A stretch of DNA of 64,000 bases from Sclerurus mexicanus. Lineage: Eukaryota; Chordata; Aves; Passeriformes; Furnariidae. Positions 13,401 through 27,684 of this stretch are shown here, piece after piece. The stretch's first letter is position 1, and every line of letters starts with the position of its first letter. A program made the translations under genes and the position numbers. The notes beneath the pieces are model-generated. The model had not been told where the DNA came from. It saw only the letters and a list, made by a program, of their open reading frames with translations, and made no database searches. Location of the stretch: assembly GCA_013396755.1 (NCBI GenBank), contig VWZF01002689.1:531597-595596 (forward strand), written 5' to 3'.

Positions 13401-16400
13401 GTAGTGAGTGAAGTCTCTCTCTAATAGCAGAAACCAATATCATAACCGTATCCTTATGTCTCTTTTGTGTTAGACATTTTACTTTTAGAATTAATTTGCT
13501 TTAGTCTTTCCTAGGGTTAAAAAAGTCAAACTTCTTTTACACCACTGCAATATTTCATAGAGACCTTATTTAATAGCATAAGAACTCGTATGTAAACCTT
13601 CTAATATTAAAATTAAGCTACAATACCGTTTATTACTATCTGTGACTTCTCTAGGGAGACTTCACATTTTTAAAACGGTACCAGCTAATTTTCCGTGGAA
13701 ACCCTACTGTTTCAGCTATAACATGTTCAGAAGCAGATTGTACTGAGAGTAGATAAATAATGGGAAAAGAAGTTTTCAAGAAGTGGAAGGCCATTTGGCT
13801 AACAGAACAGCTCAGAAATGGACGATTTTGCTGGAGCTGAGAAGTAAAAGCATGGCCGAAGCCAGAAAGGAAAATTGGAGTGGGTTGAAGTAACTCTTTG
13901 TGTTCCTCTTTCCCTTGCTTTTTGCCTGCTAGTACCTGCTGCTGACTCTTGACTGTTTCTTGGTGCTGGGAAAATGTTCATAGATAGTACTTTCCATTTT
14001 AATTGATCCCAAAAGTGAAAGGAAACAAGTCTCATAAAAGTTTTATTCAAGTTCTTTAGTTTCAGAGTCCTTGGCAACTTCTGACTGCAAATACATTTTT
14101 TATAACATGTAATTTTCAATTATTTTGATAGTAGGAGCATATGTACTAGTATAGTAGGCAAATAATAATTACACAGGTGAATACCACATTGTTTTCCATG
14201 GATTTAGTGCAGTTGGTGTTTTACAGATCATCAAAAGGTGAGCCACCTCGGATCCTTAATGAAGAGGAGATGAACAGACTGGGAGCAAGGATTGTGAAAG
14301 CAGAACTCATGGGAGACATGGTAATGTCTTTGAAAAACTGTCATGATTTACTGCAATTTTTCTTTAGAGCTCACAGTGATTTAGTTGTGTGTTTTTTGTT
14401 TTTTTTTAAGGCTATTGATTGAAGCAAATAAAGACCTGCAGAATTTGGTAGGGTTTGAAGGTACTGCTTTTACAGTAACTTGCTTTACATGCAATGATTC
14501 ATAGACTAGAGAATTCAGATCCCCAGGCTTTGTAGGTTAAGCAGTGTATCCAAAACCAGTTGTTCTCTGACTCTTTTATGGTATTTAATAACTTTTTATT
14601 AAGAAGGAAACAGGTGACAACTATACAACTCCCTGTCTTTGTTAAAAAGTAGACAGTTTCTGGAGCTTTTCTTACTTCATCATCTTTCTCACAAGTAGGT
14701 GCTTGTGGTCCTTAGCTCTGCTGTATAACCATACTTATTAAAAGCATGCTTATCAATTATGATATGGAGATACAAAGCTGAAGGGAACGGCCTAAGGTAC
14801 TGTATCCAACTCAGCACTGAGAACAACTGTGTAATGCATTGTGGTCAGCTCCACAAAATGCCTGCCCTGTACAAGATTGGGACTATGCGGCTGAGAGAAA
14901 CAGCTGCGTGTTAAATGCAGCTTTAGGTGGCTTGCTTCATCCAGCAAGCTGATCCTGAAGGACCAAGAATTTCATTCTTTTGGAACACTCTAAACTCTGT
15001 AAGTATATACATATATATTTTTTTATTACACTAAGCATGAGTATAATGAGTCCATTCCGTTCAGTAATGCTGTCTGGAAATTTTGGTTATAACAAGGTCA
15101 TAGTCTGTTAGTTTTTAGTCTGTGTTTTTCAAGTGCTTGGTCTGAATAGCTGCTCTTAAGGAACTGTTTTCTTATTTTTTTATAAGCAAATCCTGTCACT
15201 ATGGGCCTTTGTATCTTTTTTAAGATTAATTTTTATCGCACCTGTTTAGTTTGCTTCTTGTGACACAATATTTGCACCAAAGTTTGCATAACTAAAAATG
15301 ATAAATAAAACAAGTACGATTTCAAGTGCTAAATTAATATTCCCCAAAAGCTATTGATTTTTTGATTTGTGAGAAGTTTTAGGACGTTTTTGCATTATTG
15401 CTGGATTAGGACATTGTGCTGATCTTTGTCAAAGCCCCTATCAGATAATTCAAATTCTGTTAGGAGAATGTATCCATATTTTATGAATATTTTCTTTTCA
15501 AAACAATTTTATATTATGAGTTATTTTTCCACAGACTTTAGACATAGATGTGTGTCTATAACTTTACAAAATTTCAACAGCTCTGCCTTTTCTGGAAATC
15601 TTGTCCATTTGGGGTCTTATCATCTTCAAATACGAATTAAAAGTAACTTCTGGCAATGTATTTCCTACTAAGATATAGTGAGTGTTAATTATTTAAATAG
15701 GTGTCTCCATAGTTTAATCTGTAGTTTTCCTAGTTATATATTAAAAAAATACACTAGTGAGGAAAAATACGTTTATGAATGCAATTATATAATAGATTTG
15801 TGAGGGACTGATGTAGTCAGTTAAGATATTACTGTATTATTTAAGACATTTTCCTACTGGAGAAAATCATTGAAGATACTTATTTACTAGTTGCTGGGGA
15901 GGGGAAAGTTTTCCAAAGACCCTCATGGAGGCCAGCAAAAATTTGTAAACTTTTTTTTCTTCTACTCAGCTTCAATAGCATTACCCAAAGAGAAGTTTGG
16001 GCACAAATGCAGGTTTTTTTCTTTTCTACCTGACAGTAACTGAATATGAGTAATTTGACAAAAAAATATACAGGTATTCTGCAGTGAGAGTATAACAACG
16101 ATATAAAAAATGCCCTAGCCCTTGCCTTGTTGTGTTTTAAATATTATTCATGGTCTTTCTCTGATCAGATTGAAAATGCAGCTTGTTTAAACAAGTTCAT
16201 CCCCACACACCCGAACAGATGGTTATGTAACAGCATGGCTGAAGCTCAAGGTTGGCCATGTGGGACAAATGAATTTTGAGTCTATTTTTGTTGCTGACTT
16301 GCTGCTTCGTGTTGACCAAATTACTTATTTTTGGGGCGGCAACTATGGGCATGATTGTTGGAGTCCAATCAATGAAACTGGCAAAAAGAGTATAAACGGT

Positions 16401-19400
16401 TCTATTTCATACAGATTGATGGGTTGCCAGCTGGCAATTCTTAGCAATCCAAGATATTCTGAAATACTTGTATTTGTTTAATAAGCAGATAGATGAAAGA
16501 GCAGGACCATCAGAAACAATTGGCACAAGACTGCAAACAGTTCTCATTTTCCACCTCTTGTATATTTTAATACTCAGAATAAAGTCTGAAGTGCAAAAGT
16601 TTGACATGCCATGTGGGGAGTTGTGAAACTGCGTAGCAAAAATGTCTGAGAGATACTGCCCTAGACCCACTGTGTGCGTGCGTGTGTGTAAGTGTGTATG
16701 TGTGTATATCTATAAAAAATGTAAAAGGATATGTAGTATAACCTGAGAAGGTTATACACCTGATGTGTTCAGACTTCCCTATTTAGCTTCCTATACATAA
16801 AGTAGTATCTAAGCTTAGCTATGCGAAGTGTTTAGTAGTATAACTTAATAATGTTGAAGGATACTTTTTCTGGTCTTTTTATGGCAATACATGTTTCTAT
16901 ACTTCAGATGCTTCTATTCTGAACATTTTTTTTAAGTTTTATATCCAGTAAAGAATTGTGTGAATTATATTGACATGTTCTCTTTAGTACTTTGTGTTAT
17001 TAGAGTTTGAAAAATAATATGAAAATGCAAAAAATTGGAATGAATAGTTAATTCTGATACAAAGGTCTCTTAAAAGTTGAAAATGGTTAAACTAATGGAG
17101 TATAATCACTTTCTTTGAAGGAATTAGCTTCAGAACTTCAAGCAGAACTTGACAGTGCTCGCAAGTTGAGAGAGACTCAAGGACCGATTCTAGCAAAGGC
17201 TGGCAGAGAGGTAAGGGGGAAAATATTCTTCTTTTCTTTGCACTAACACAACAGTATGATACAGGTAGCGACTGAATTAGAGAACATCAAATATACTTAG
17301 GAAAAGTACAAAGTGTGACTTCAGATGAGTTACTGTTCAAATTGAATTGGTTGGCCAACAAAACTCTCTCCGTCATATGTTAGCAACTTTTACTGGTAAT
17401 ATTTTCTCAGCAAGGATATGTATCTTCCATTAAAAATGAAACTGATATGTGTTGTGTTGTTGACTGTGCTGGCTGTTACATTAACTGATGTCTCTCAAGA
17501 GGCTGGCACTTTACATGATAGTCCTTTTGAAGGGTGGTGTTCAAGAAACAAGTAGAAAGCATCTTCCATACCAACACTGATACAGCTACAAGGAAACAGG
17601 GTTAATATCTTACGTTATGAGTTCTGTCCTCACGATGGAGAGGAAACTTTAGGCAAAAACTAACGTTTGTATTCAATTTGGCCCCAATTCCACTGTGAAA
17701 ATTCAGCTGCGAGTAAGCTGATTTTGAAAAGCCACTGACTTTTTGTTTTTCGAAAAGGCTTCATGTCAGGCCTTACACATTGACTAGTATTTCTCCATTC
17801 TTTAGAAGACAAACTGAACTGGAAATTAATGTGTGGCCTCTTGCTGACTACTCTGTGACAATAGTAATAAAGTCTCAGACCTTGAATTCACAAGAATTTA
17901 AAATTGCAGAAGCTCTGTATAGGTAGACCGCTTCATTGCAGTGCAGTTCTTGGTATGTTTTTCATGTATATATATATATAAAACCTGAAACAAGCAGATT
18001 AGGGTTGTGTAATTACACAGGCAAAATCCGTTAAGATTTTAAAATTAGGAAGTAGAGAGTATGTTGTGGGTGGTCCTCAAAAATGTTAGCGGACACCTGA
18101 TCCTTAGAAACTGAGTCATGAATAGCAATTTTGTTCACCCTTAGTATTAAACATAATCTGATTTTTATCTTAATTTTCAATTAAAACAATTTTAAAACTA
18201 ATAGTTTGTAGTCATTGCAAAAGTTCAGAGAGATGTATTGCAAGTGAGATACCTGAAGCAGTTTTCACAAAAATGGTTTTCCACCTGGATGTCTCATTGA
18301 TCCCAAAGGTTGATAGCTTTGCCTCCCTACCAGTAGCAAACATAAGCATTTTGTGTCAGGTGGGTCTGTCTCTGCTTCCTTGGAGCAGCATGACCAGTGT
18401 CATGCTGGGAGGTCCAAAAACGTGGCTTTGCCTTATGTTAATTTCTATTGAGAGAAATGGGGAGATAAATCAGGAAGCAGTGAAAGCAATTTTGAACGTA
18501 TCTCCACAGGACGGTTATTTTTTTTCTTGATTAATTGGACATGGATCAATTTCCCAATTCAGTTCACTGTGTGACTGAGTGAAGACTCATGCTAGTGTAA
18601 GGGGGTGTATGAGTGGCTGGGGTTTGTACAGAGGACAGGATCAATTCTTTTGGCAGTGGTGCTGGTTTATTCTGCCTCAGAGTGATCAAGAAAGTACAGA
18701 TTTAAGGGACTGTAAAGCTTAAATCCTGATTTTGTTTTTTTTTGTTTTGTTTTGTTTTGTTTTGTTGTTGTTTGTTTGTAAATGAGAATAGAGGCAAATC
18801 TAGCTTTTACAGTGTGACTTAGTGACTGGTTTTGTAGTTTGTTTGACTTAGACAAGAATTTTATTCCAAGCAATCCCAAAAATATGGGTTTGAAGTACAG
18901 TTTTCACAAACTGCTGTTTGAGGTTTAAAGACCTTGCATTTCTCAGCGGATATATTTCACCAAGTCTCAGATTAGGCAGAGCCCCTCGGTTGTTTACTGC
19001 AGGCTGCCTTAAGTATGTAACCCTGTAAATTGTAGTATGAATACAGTTAAAGTATCTGTTAATGAAATTTGGGGTCTTAATGGGTGTGTACTTAAATACT
19101 TGAGTCACATGTATACAATTACAATGAATGCACATGCAAAGATCCTTTTAAAATGATGAATTAAAATGGAGATTGTGTTTGTTTTGTCTTTAAGTTTGAG
19201 CAGGAGGTGACCTTCAGAGTCTATGGAAATCAGAAGACTTTTGTTTTCCTTTGTGATACAGTGAAATGATGCTTATTTTCAGATGCTTATGTCTGCTTTG
19301 TTGTGGACATTTTGAGAAAAGCAAGGCTGCACTTTGAACCCTAGTGAAATTGTGTAAGGAGAAGGCTTCTGTGTTTCTGAGTTAAGATAGGTGATGAAAA

Positions 19401-22400
19401 TGAGTACAGAGCTGAAAATTGTGGAGACTTCAGCATTTAGAAAATAACTTTCATGTGCTCGTAGTTTACCCCTTCAGTACAGTTTGTATTTCTGTCACCT
19501 GAAGTGCTACACAACTGTAGATTTGAATACATTAGTTGTAAGGATGTCACCTCTGCCATGTGGTGGTACCAATCACAACTAATGTAATTTGTGCTTTTAT
19601 TCAGTATTTTGGTTTAACAAAATATATCTGAAACGTTAGCACTCCTTCGAAGTACGTAATTTGCAGTGGCTTTTGGGAGTACAAAAATTGGGAGGTAAAA
19701 CTTTAAATGAGAAAGAGGCAGAATATAGAATATATCAGTTTGAAGGGACTTAAAATGATCATCTAGTCCAGCAATGGGGTGGATGAATATAGTATAAGAG
19801 CATGCATCTTTTCAAACTGTTTTCAATCCTAAAGGAAATATGGTTTAGAAAAAAGCATCTCAACCCTAAGTCTGTTTCTGTGTTCCACAGCACGTAATTA
19901 GTATGCAGGAAACAGAAAGTAGTCTCTGCTGAGCAAATGCTAGAGACAGTTCTCAGTAACGATGGATTGCATTCAAAATACAAAATCAATACAAAATTGA
20001 ATGAAAGCTAGAAGGTGGTACTTTAAACAGAGTAACATGGTAGAATATATACTATCACAGAGTATTTAAAAGAAGAGAATTCTGAAAAATGGAAAAAAAT
20101 ACAGGCTTTTCTGACATGCTTTTGAGAATATGTATGGAAATATGAATGATTTCAGTTCAGCATAGCAAATTTTCAAAAGAATATCTGAATTTTCTGTGGA
20201 ATTTTCCATCAGCCTTTCATCTAGTATGATTAATAAATGTATTTAAAGCATAAGGAATAAAACAGTGGTTGATATATATATGTATACATGCACTCTCTCG
20301 CTCCCTCTTAAATGTATTCCTCAGGATAGAGAAAAAAAAATCAGAAAAAAATCTAAAGTTTTTCTCCTGTTGAGTATGTAGTGCTTCTGTTGTGCCTCTT
20401 GAGAACAGAAGAGATCCATAGAGCAATAGTCTTGAATTTTGGCAGGCACAGCATTTCACTTTACAGTAGACATCTGACTGTTACGATGCTGCTTTAAAAG
20501 AGGAAACCTTTTCTAGGCTATCTGATGCATCTCTAAGAATAACAGTCTCCAGTCCATTGCTTGGGCATGTCGGGTGGAGAAAATCTATAGTGCAAGGAAA
20601 AGTTAATTTAACGAGTTATGGCATAAGAAGGGCTTGTCTTTTAGTGAAAACCTTCATAATAGTAAGAGCTTCATGTTCTTCAAATGCTTCTGCTATTTTT
20701 ATTTAATTATACTTCTTGAGTGCAAATAATAAGCATGATTAGGTTTCCAATATGTCCTATCTGAACACAAATTTTGATGTATTGAAGGTCTCATATTTAA
20801 TTTAGATCCCTGAGATGCACTGGAGTCCAGACTGAGGGAGAATTCTAGGGAAGCTAGCTCAGTGTAAATGATTTTTTTAAAATCCGTTTTGAAGACCTAA
20901 CACCATTTTTCAAAAAGGAAACTGAATACAACAGTTCACCTAATATCTCAAATCCTCTTTATGATTAAATTGCATTTATTACATACCATGTTTGGTTCTT
21001 CACTAGGATACACAGGATGGAACACACTGGATTTTTATCCAGACAAACTATTTGCAGTGCAGTTATTATCCTGAAACAAGTAAGCCATATGGCATTAGGA
21101 GTAGATGAGAGGAATCAGATGTGGAACAAACCTGAAATAATATTCTAATAATGACAATAGGGAAAAATTAGAATGTGTGTTTTCTCATGTGTTTTCAAGA
21201 TTGACCTTTTCACAAATAGCTTAAAAATTCCAATGATTCCTTGGAAAAAGAGTTATGTGAAAGTAAAGTGGTTTGTGTGTGCATATGTTTGTTTGTCTGT
21301 ATGTGTGTATACATGTAAAATTTGGATAGTGATTGCTACTTTGGAATAGGAGGTGAAAGAAAGAAGGAAAATAATCAGTGCTTCTGCTGTGAGGAGTTTC
21401 CTAATTAAAAAAAGAAATCTGAAACCAATGCTAAACAAACACACAAAAAAATCAAAAGCCAAATCACCCTGAAAATTAACATTCAAAATTGCAGGTGTGC
21501 CAGGATGTTTAATTTTCGGTTTGGGAATTGCAACTATAAACACAGATGTTTTTCTTCAATAAAAATGCATGGTTGTCGGAATTTACCTGTATTATATTTT
21601 AGTAATGCATGGTTGAATGGCTTTTCATTCTGACTTAACCGATGCAGAACTTAAATACAGTTGTAGTAATGCTTATAGACTTATGATATATAAAGAATCC
21701 TTTAAAAACTATTTAAAATTGCTTCACAGAAAAGTATAGTTGAGACACTTGTGTAAAAACTAGAAAGCTGGGGATTAATGGTCCTCACTAAATGCACAAT
21801 AAAAATCAATAAAAATTTTATTTGGAACTCAGATGGTGGCGAGATGCAGCAACAGATGGCTCATGGCCTGTTTGCTCTCAGATGTTTTCAGCTCGTCATA
21901 ATTTCTGATTCCTGCTGTTTCTTCACACTTGAATCTTGAGCACAAGATGGCTGTGCCATTCCTTCTTCAGCAAGAGTCTGTGTTTTCCATACGGAGTTGA
22001 CTAGCTCTAACCAGAACAGGCAATAAAGAAGTGGGTATACTGCCGCAGAACAGCTCTAATATCATTAGTACACACTTTTGCAAAATAATAGGTATATGCA
22101 GTTATTGGTGAGTGTGTATTTCCTGGACAGTCATGTTGATGTCAGTAAGAGAATATTACACAATTATTTATAAGACAAAAGTGTATTAAGACAAAGTGGT
22201 TTAGCTTCCTGAATGTAATTTATAGGAAATTGGCTTTTGCAATTATTATTGCAAGTATTGGAGAAATTGTATCAGTAAATGATGGAAAATATCTTATTGT
22301 TTCAGTATAGGAGGGCAGAGTGGATAAAACTTTGTAGAATTCAAACTGATAATGCAAGTTTTTTGAAGTATGCTTTGACACCAGAGGAAACAGCTGTATC

Positions 22401-25400
22401 CAAATGCCATGCAGCACTTGTAGCTGATGGTGTAATTTTTTCTGGCTGTTTTTCTCCTAATACCATGTTAAATTTCTGCATATTTTTACTGCTGTCTAGA
22501 ACCATCTAGTCATTTCTTTTTTTTAAAGTTTTCTTACATCTCATACCTATAGTGGCTCATTGATGATATGGTGAAGTGACTAACCATTTCAAAATGTAGC
22601 TAACAATTTAAAATATCAAATTTTATCTTTAAATCTCTTTTTTGAAGTTGTATTTGCAAGATTACACTGCTTCCTGATATCCAATATTAATGTTAAGTTA
22701 GACTTAATTACTTTAGTTTTTCCCTTTACTGGGCGCATCACTGAACAGATGCATTACAAGTTGCTGTAAGTTACACACTGCTAGTCCCAGTCTCACTTCC
22801 ACAGGCTGGCAGGAAGAGTCTTACTGAATTTGATTTGAGGTTTGCCTGTGTGTTCATTCTGCTCACGAGACATTATTCTGATCACCCTATCTTAGAGATG
22901 CTCTAAGAAAATAAATACCAAGTGCAAATAGAAACATTTTTGAATGCAGGCATGATTGAAGACATTTTATAAAGAGAAGATTAATAAGAAGGTCCGGTTA
23001 CTTATTCTGAGTCATACACAGTTTTGCTAAAATACCCTTTTTGTAATATAAGAACAAAGAATTGATGAGCAACTGATTTTATATCAGTAAGATCAAATTA
23101 AATTTTTTGCATAATCCGTTATTAACCTGTGTCACTACTGTCTGGGGGAAAGAAAGGATAGAGAACCAATCCTTTTCCATGGTATGGAGTTTTTGGAGGT
23201 TTTTTAGTCTTGTGTTTTATACGCAAACCAAGCACTACCTGATAAAGATACTCTTTTGTAGACTAGTTCACTTCTGTGTTACAGCTCTGCATTAGATTTT
23301 TTAATGCTTCTCTCCACTGTATGAAGCACAAGATCCTGGTTATGGCAGACCAACTTTCTGATCTTGTAAAATGTTTTAAAAATCCCATTTCTGTATTAGC
23401 TTAATACCTTTTGAAGTTGTAGTAGTGATTCTCATTAATGTGTTCACTGCGTCTTTCTTGAAATACTAGATTTTTCACCTAGTTAAAGTTTGCTCTTGCT
23501 TTCCTTCCTCATGCTGCTATTTCTCTTAATCTAATTTTTTTCTGCTATAAAAAACCCAAATCAAAGACACAACTTTTATACAGTGGACTGCTGTTATAGA
23601 CCTCTGACCATTTTAATTCCATCTTGCTGTGAGATTCAAACCTCAGTCTTGCTATGGATAATGGTCTACCTACTGATTTTATAAGCATTACCTTGAAGGT
23701 TACAATGCTATTATTCACAACAAATGGCAGAGCCTGAAGGTAGCTTAAATCCTTTGAAACCTGTTACATGGGGATGCCAGGTAGAGACTACATCAGCTTC
23801 TCAGTAACAAGACATGGTGCCCTTACAAATAGCCAACAGTGAAGGAGGCAGAGTGCTTCTTCTAGAAGTGGTTGACTCATCCTTCTGATAACTGTGGTGA
23901 TCAGGTGTGAACACAACCTAACAGACCCTAACAGAAAGGTAGCGGAAATGGGAGAAGAAGGAGCAGTGGAAAAGAACAGGAGACTGGATGTAAGAAATAG
24001 CTGTGTCCATCACAGAAAAAGTGTCATCTGAAAAGTGTCTTCTATACAGTTATTTTATATTATAATGTAAGGACAGACTTTTCCAACAGAGGAATAAGAC
24101 AATATTCAAAGCATTTGCATCAGCTATAGACTATATGAGAAAGGAAACAGGTGGCATGCTTAGTGCAGCATTTAATTTGTCCATAATAACGCATTTGGTT
24201 GTAGAGGTTTGTACCTTGCTGAAGACTATTGCTGAGGTTTTTTACTCCTTCATTACACTGTGCTTGTACCACTGGAGTGTAGCTCTCGATAAGCATTTGC
24301 AGACAGCTCTCAATTCATGCAGCATCCAGCTTTTTGTTGGCTCAGCAATTTTAAAAAAGAAGTTCATTTTTTTCTGGATCTGGTTGTTCCCTGCCCTGCA
24401 ATATACTGACTCTTAAAATGTATTTTATTCCTTTTAGCTATTAGCATTGAAAAGCAGTTCTAATTAAGTAGATTCTATCTGAGATGCTTGGCCTGATTAC
24501 TTCCTTCATTTATCTACTGCAATGTCTGTTCCTCAAATTAAGCTATGCACCTGGTGTGGCAGAGCTCTTCCACTTCCCGCTGGATTATGGAGCAGGCAGC
24601 GTCTCTGGAGAGTTCAAAAATTTTTTTCAGAACTGGATTTTATTTATTTATGTATTTAATTTAAAGCTTTTATTTTTCAAAACCAGACTTGTCTGCTTTG
24701 TTTTGTTCAGTTGTGTGTGAATTGCTCTATAGCGGTTTGTACATTTGGTGAGAACAACTGTGTATTTTGCATATTTAATTGGCCCGAAGTAAAAATTCAT
24801 GTTCCTTAATTAATGGTAACAAACAATTTCTCCCTCATTCTGGAAATACACACTGTTTTTGTTCATTTTAAAATGTAAATGATATTGTTTGTTTAGTAGT
24901 CATCAGATTCAGGGATAGTGGCTGAGCCTTTTCTCCAGTTTCAACTTTAACAATATGTATACTATTTCAAGGACTTTACTATACCTTTTAAACCTATGTT
25001 GTACTTATGTAAATAGAGATATTATTTATCTGATGATAATTATTAATAAGTATTCTATCACAATCACCATATAGGTGTTAGTTACCATATGCCACATCAT
25101 ATAGTCATAGGAATGCAAATACATAAATGTGTAAAGAAAATATCAACAGATAAAATGAGAGCATTAAGTAACTTTTGCAGTTAGACTGGTATTCACACTC
25201 CTTTAAATCCTTCAGAAAAGTGTATTACTTCTGTGAGTCATGGCTTTTTCCTGCAAAGGCTTTTTCCCAGTATGCCATATTTGTTCAGGTGTGGAGAAGT
25301 TTGGGTTTTTATTATACTTGTGTGAGCTTGTCCCTTACAAATGTTAGATGCATTGCTATAATTCCCAGAATTAGCCTTTGGCACTTTTTTTTAGGGTTTA

Positions 25401-27637
25401 TATCATATTTTCCACTTTCCATTATTTTTGATTTGAGACCTGTTTAAAGAACATAATGCATGTGGAAGGAAGTGGACATTATATATTGGAATTAATTTTT
25501 GGGAGCCCTAGTAAAAATTATTGCTTCATGGCAGCTTGTTTGAAAGCTGTTTTTACTGATATTTCAGTTTAAAGATGATTTCTAAAGTTTATTCTCTTTT
25601 TTTCCTGGTTTTTTATTTTTTAAAAAGGTTGTTGAATAGACAAATCTTATATTTAGAATACAAATAGTTAATATTCAAGTGTCATCTGATAATGCTATAA
25701 CCATTTGAGCATCTTTTTTTTTCCCCACCAAAAAGCTTTCTGCTTCTGATGTGTTTAGAAATAGCTTTAGTAATTGTTTGTAAGATCCTCCTAAAAATCA
25801 ACGGTTGCCTTGCCTTTTTATGTTAACATAGTTAAATTTCTGTTGCTATGCTGTGCTTTTAAATTTCTGTTGCTATGCTGTGTTTTTGAGTTCTGTTTAG
25901 ACAGAGTTTTAACTTCTGAAGGGTGTCTTTACCTCTAATAATGTCTTTAATTTTCTGTATAATCATGCTTGTCCTGGATCCATTGGATTAATCTCAGTTC
26001 CTACTATGCATTTACTTTTAGTCTCTAATATGACTGCACATTAGTTTTCATTCTATCCATAATTAGTTTATCCTTTTTTCTGTTCCTTTTGATTTTTCTT
26101 TGATGGACAACTTCTGGGTTTTTTTTACCTTGCATTCTAAAGCTAAAAATTAATTTTCTTCCTTTTCCTATTCTCTGGAATATTAAATATAAATATGCTA
26201 TGGGCAGTTTTACATGCCTTGTGTCAGGACTCAGCACTCTGAAATTAGGGGACAACCCACCCCCCAAACCCTCATAAAACACACAAAACCTTGCCAGCTG
26301 TAGGATTCTGACACAGAGTTCAGTTTATATTTTATCTACTTCCCCTCACCCCTCTTCCAGCTCGTTCCATGGTTCAGATCCAGAAGTTCCTCTTCTACTG
26401 CCTGTATGTTAGTGTGTTGGCACGCAGAAATGAAAAAAGAAAAAAGGAAAGTGTAAAGTGTTTTAGGATATAACATTTTGGAGCCTGTCTTCAAAGGCAG
26501 ATAAAGTCTGGCATGTAAAACACCTTGTGAGTTCCATTGATTTTTGAAAAATACAGCCTGCACATTAATGGCATCCTTTTTGAAATGTCTGTATTTTAAG
26601 AATTTTAGTGAAGACAAATCTTGGGGTGGATGTCTTTAAAAGGAATTAGATGCTTGTAAATTGCAGAAGAACCAGATATTTACTATTCTTTGCAGTTGTT
26701 GAAGCACTGCTATTGTAATGGCCATTGGTTTTACTGATTTATCTTTTTTAGAAGTCATGTATTATAATGAGGTTAAATTTTAGGGACTGGAATGGAAAAG
26801 TCCATCCTTTTTCTTGTCTCAGCAACACAAAGATGTGGGGAAGAAAAGACCTGATTGACCTGAGGTTAGCATCTTTTTGCAGACTCCATAGGGGCAGCAG
26901 ACCCCTTTACAGTGAATGATCTAACAAGTAACCTGAAGGGTCCTGCTTGTGGGAAATCCTCACTCAGGTGTGTCTTTCCACTCAGTCCTGTTACCTGCTG
27001 CCCCTTCTGTGAATGGATTTGACCAGTCCTCTTGGGACAGCTGCTGTATCCTTGACTGGCCACATCGGCCACACTGAGACAAGGTGGTATTTTTCCTCTA
27101 CAAATGTCTGCTTCATTTCAAACTAATTAGCAATGCTCTGGATTTTTGAGTTTTCGTTGCCATGTCTGTCGTTATGTCCTCAGCTTCCACACTGAGGAGA
27201 GAACTTTGGCTCACCTAGACAGCTTTTTGGTCCATAACTTCTACCTTTGTCAGCTTGAAAAGGTAGACTTTTCTAGTAAAATGTAATTAAGCTGTTGAAG
27301 CTAGCAGACATCAGTATCTACAGATTTTTCATACTTTATTTGGGTTACTGGGATAAGCTTTCCTTAGTCAAAGATGGCAGGTATAAAGCAGTATGGTAGA
27401 AAATAGCTTCAAATTGAGATTAATAAAGTTGTTTATGAGATCTGACAACAGCTGTTCGAATATCATCAAATTTAGTAGTGACTCCTTTATGTGCTCTAGT
27501 TTGATCAACTGATTTACCTAAACATCTTTGGAGTGTAATTGGGAAGTCCTCAGGCTTTGAAATTATTTTTTTAAATTATTCTTAATATTTTATATTTTAG
27601 AAAGTTAAAGACAAACTTTTCTGGTGCAGAATTTCTG

Positions 27638-27684
<47 letters not shown>

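Larger units (their letters stand above)
8771..14226 (+). other. CWF19L2: CWF19L2 intron 8 (phase 2)
   Basis: GT-AG intron of 5456 bases interrupting an Arg codon after its second base. Its first 300 bases keep the exon 8 frame open. It carries a nested LTR pair at 10544-12019. The rest is AT-rich without recognisable features. Confidence 0.85.
14321..17120 (+). other. CWF19L2: CWF19L2 intron 9
   Basis: GT-AG intron of 2800 bases. It holds a TG-rich stretch at 16671-16712 and a weak SINE-like segment near 16291-16332; otherwise nothing recognisable. Confidence 0.85.

Noticed and set aside
27451..27466. gttcgaatatc as a tRNA B-box
   Set aside because: No matching A-box, acceptor stem or cloverleaf around it.
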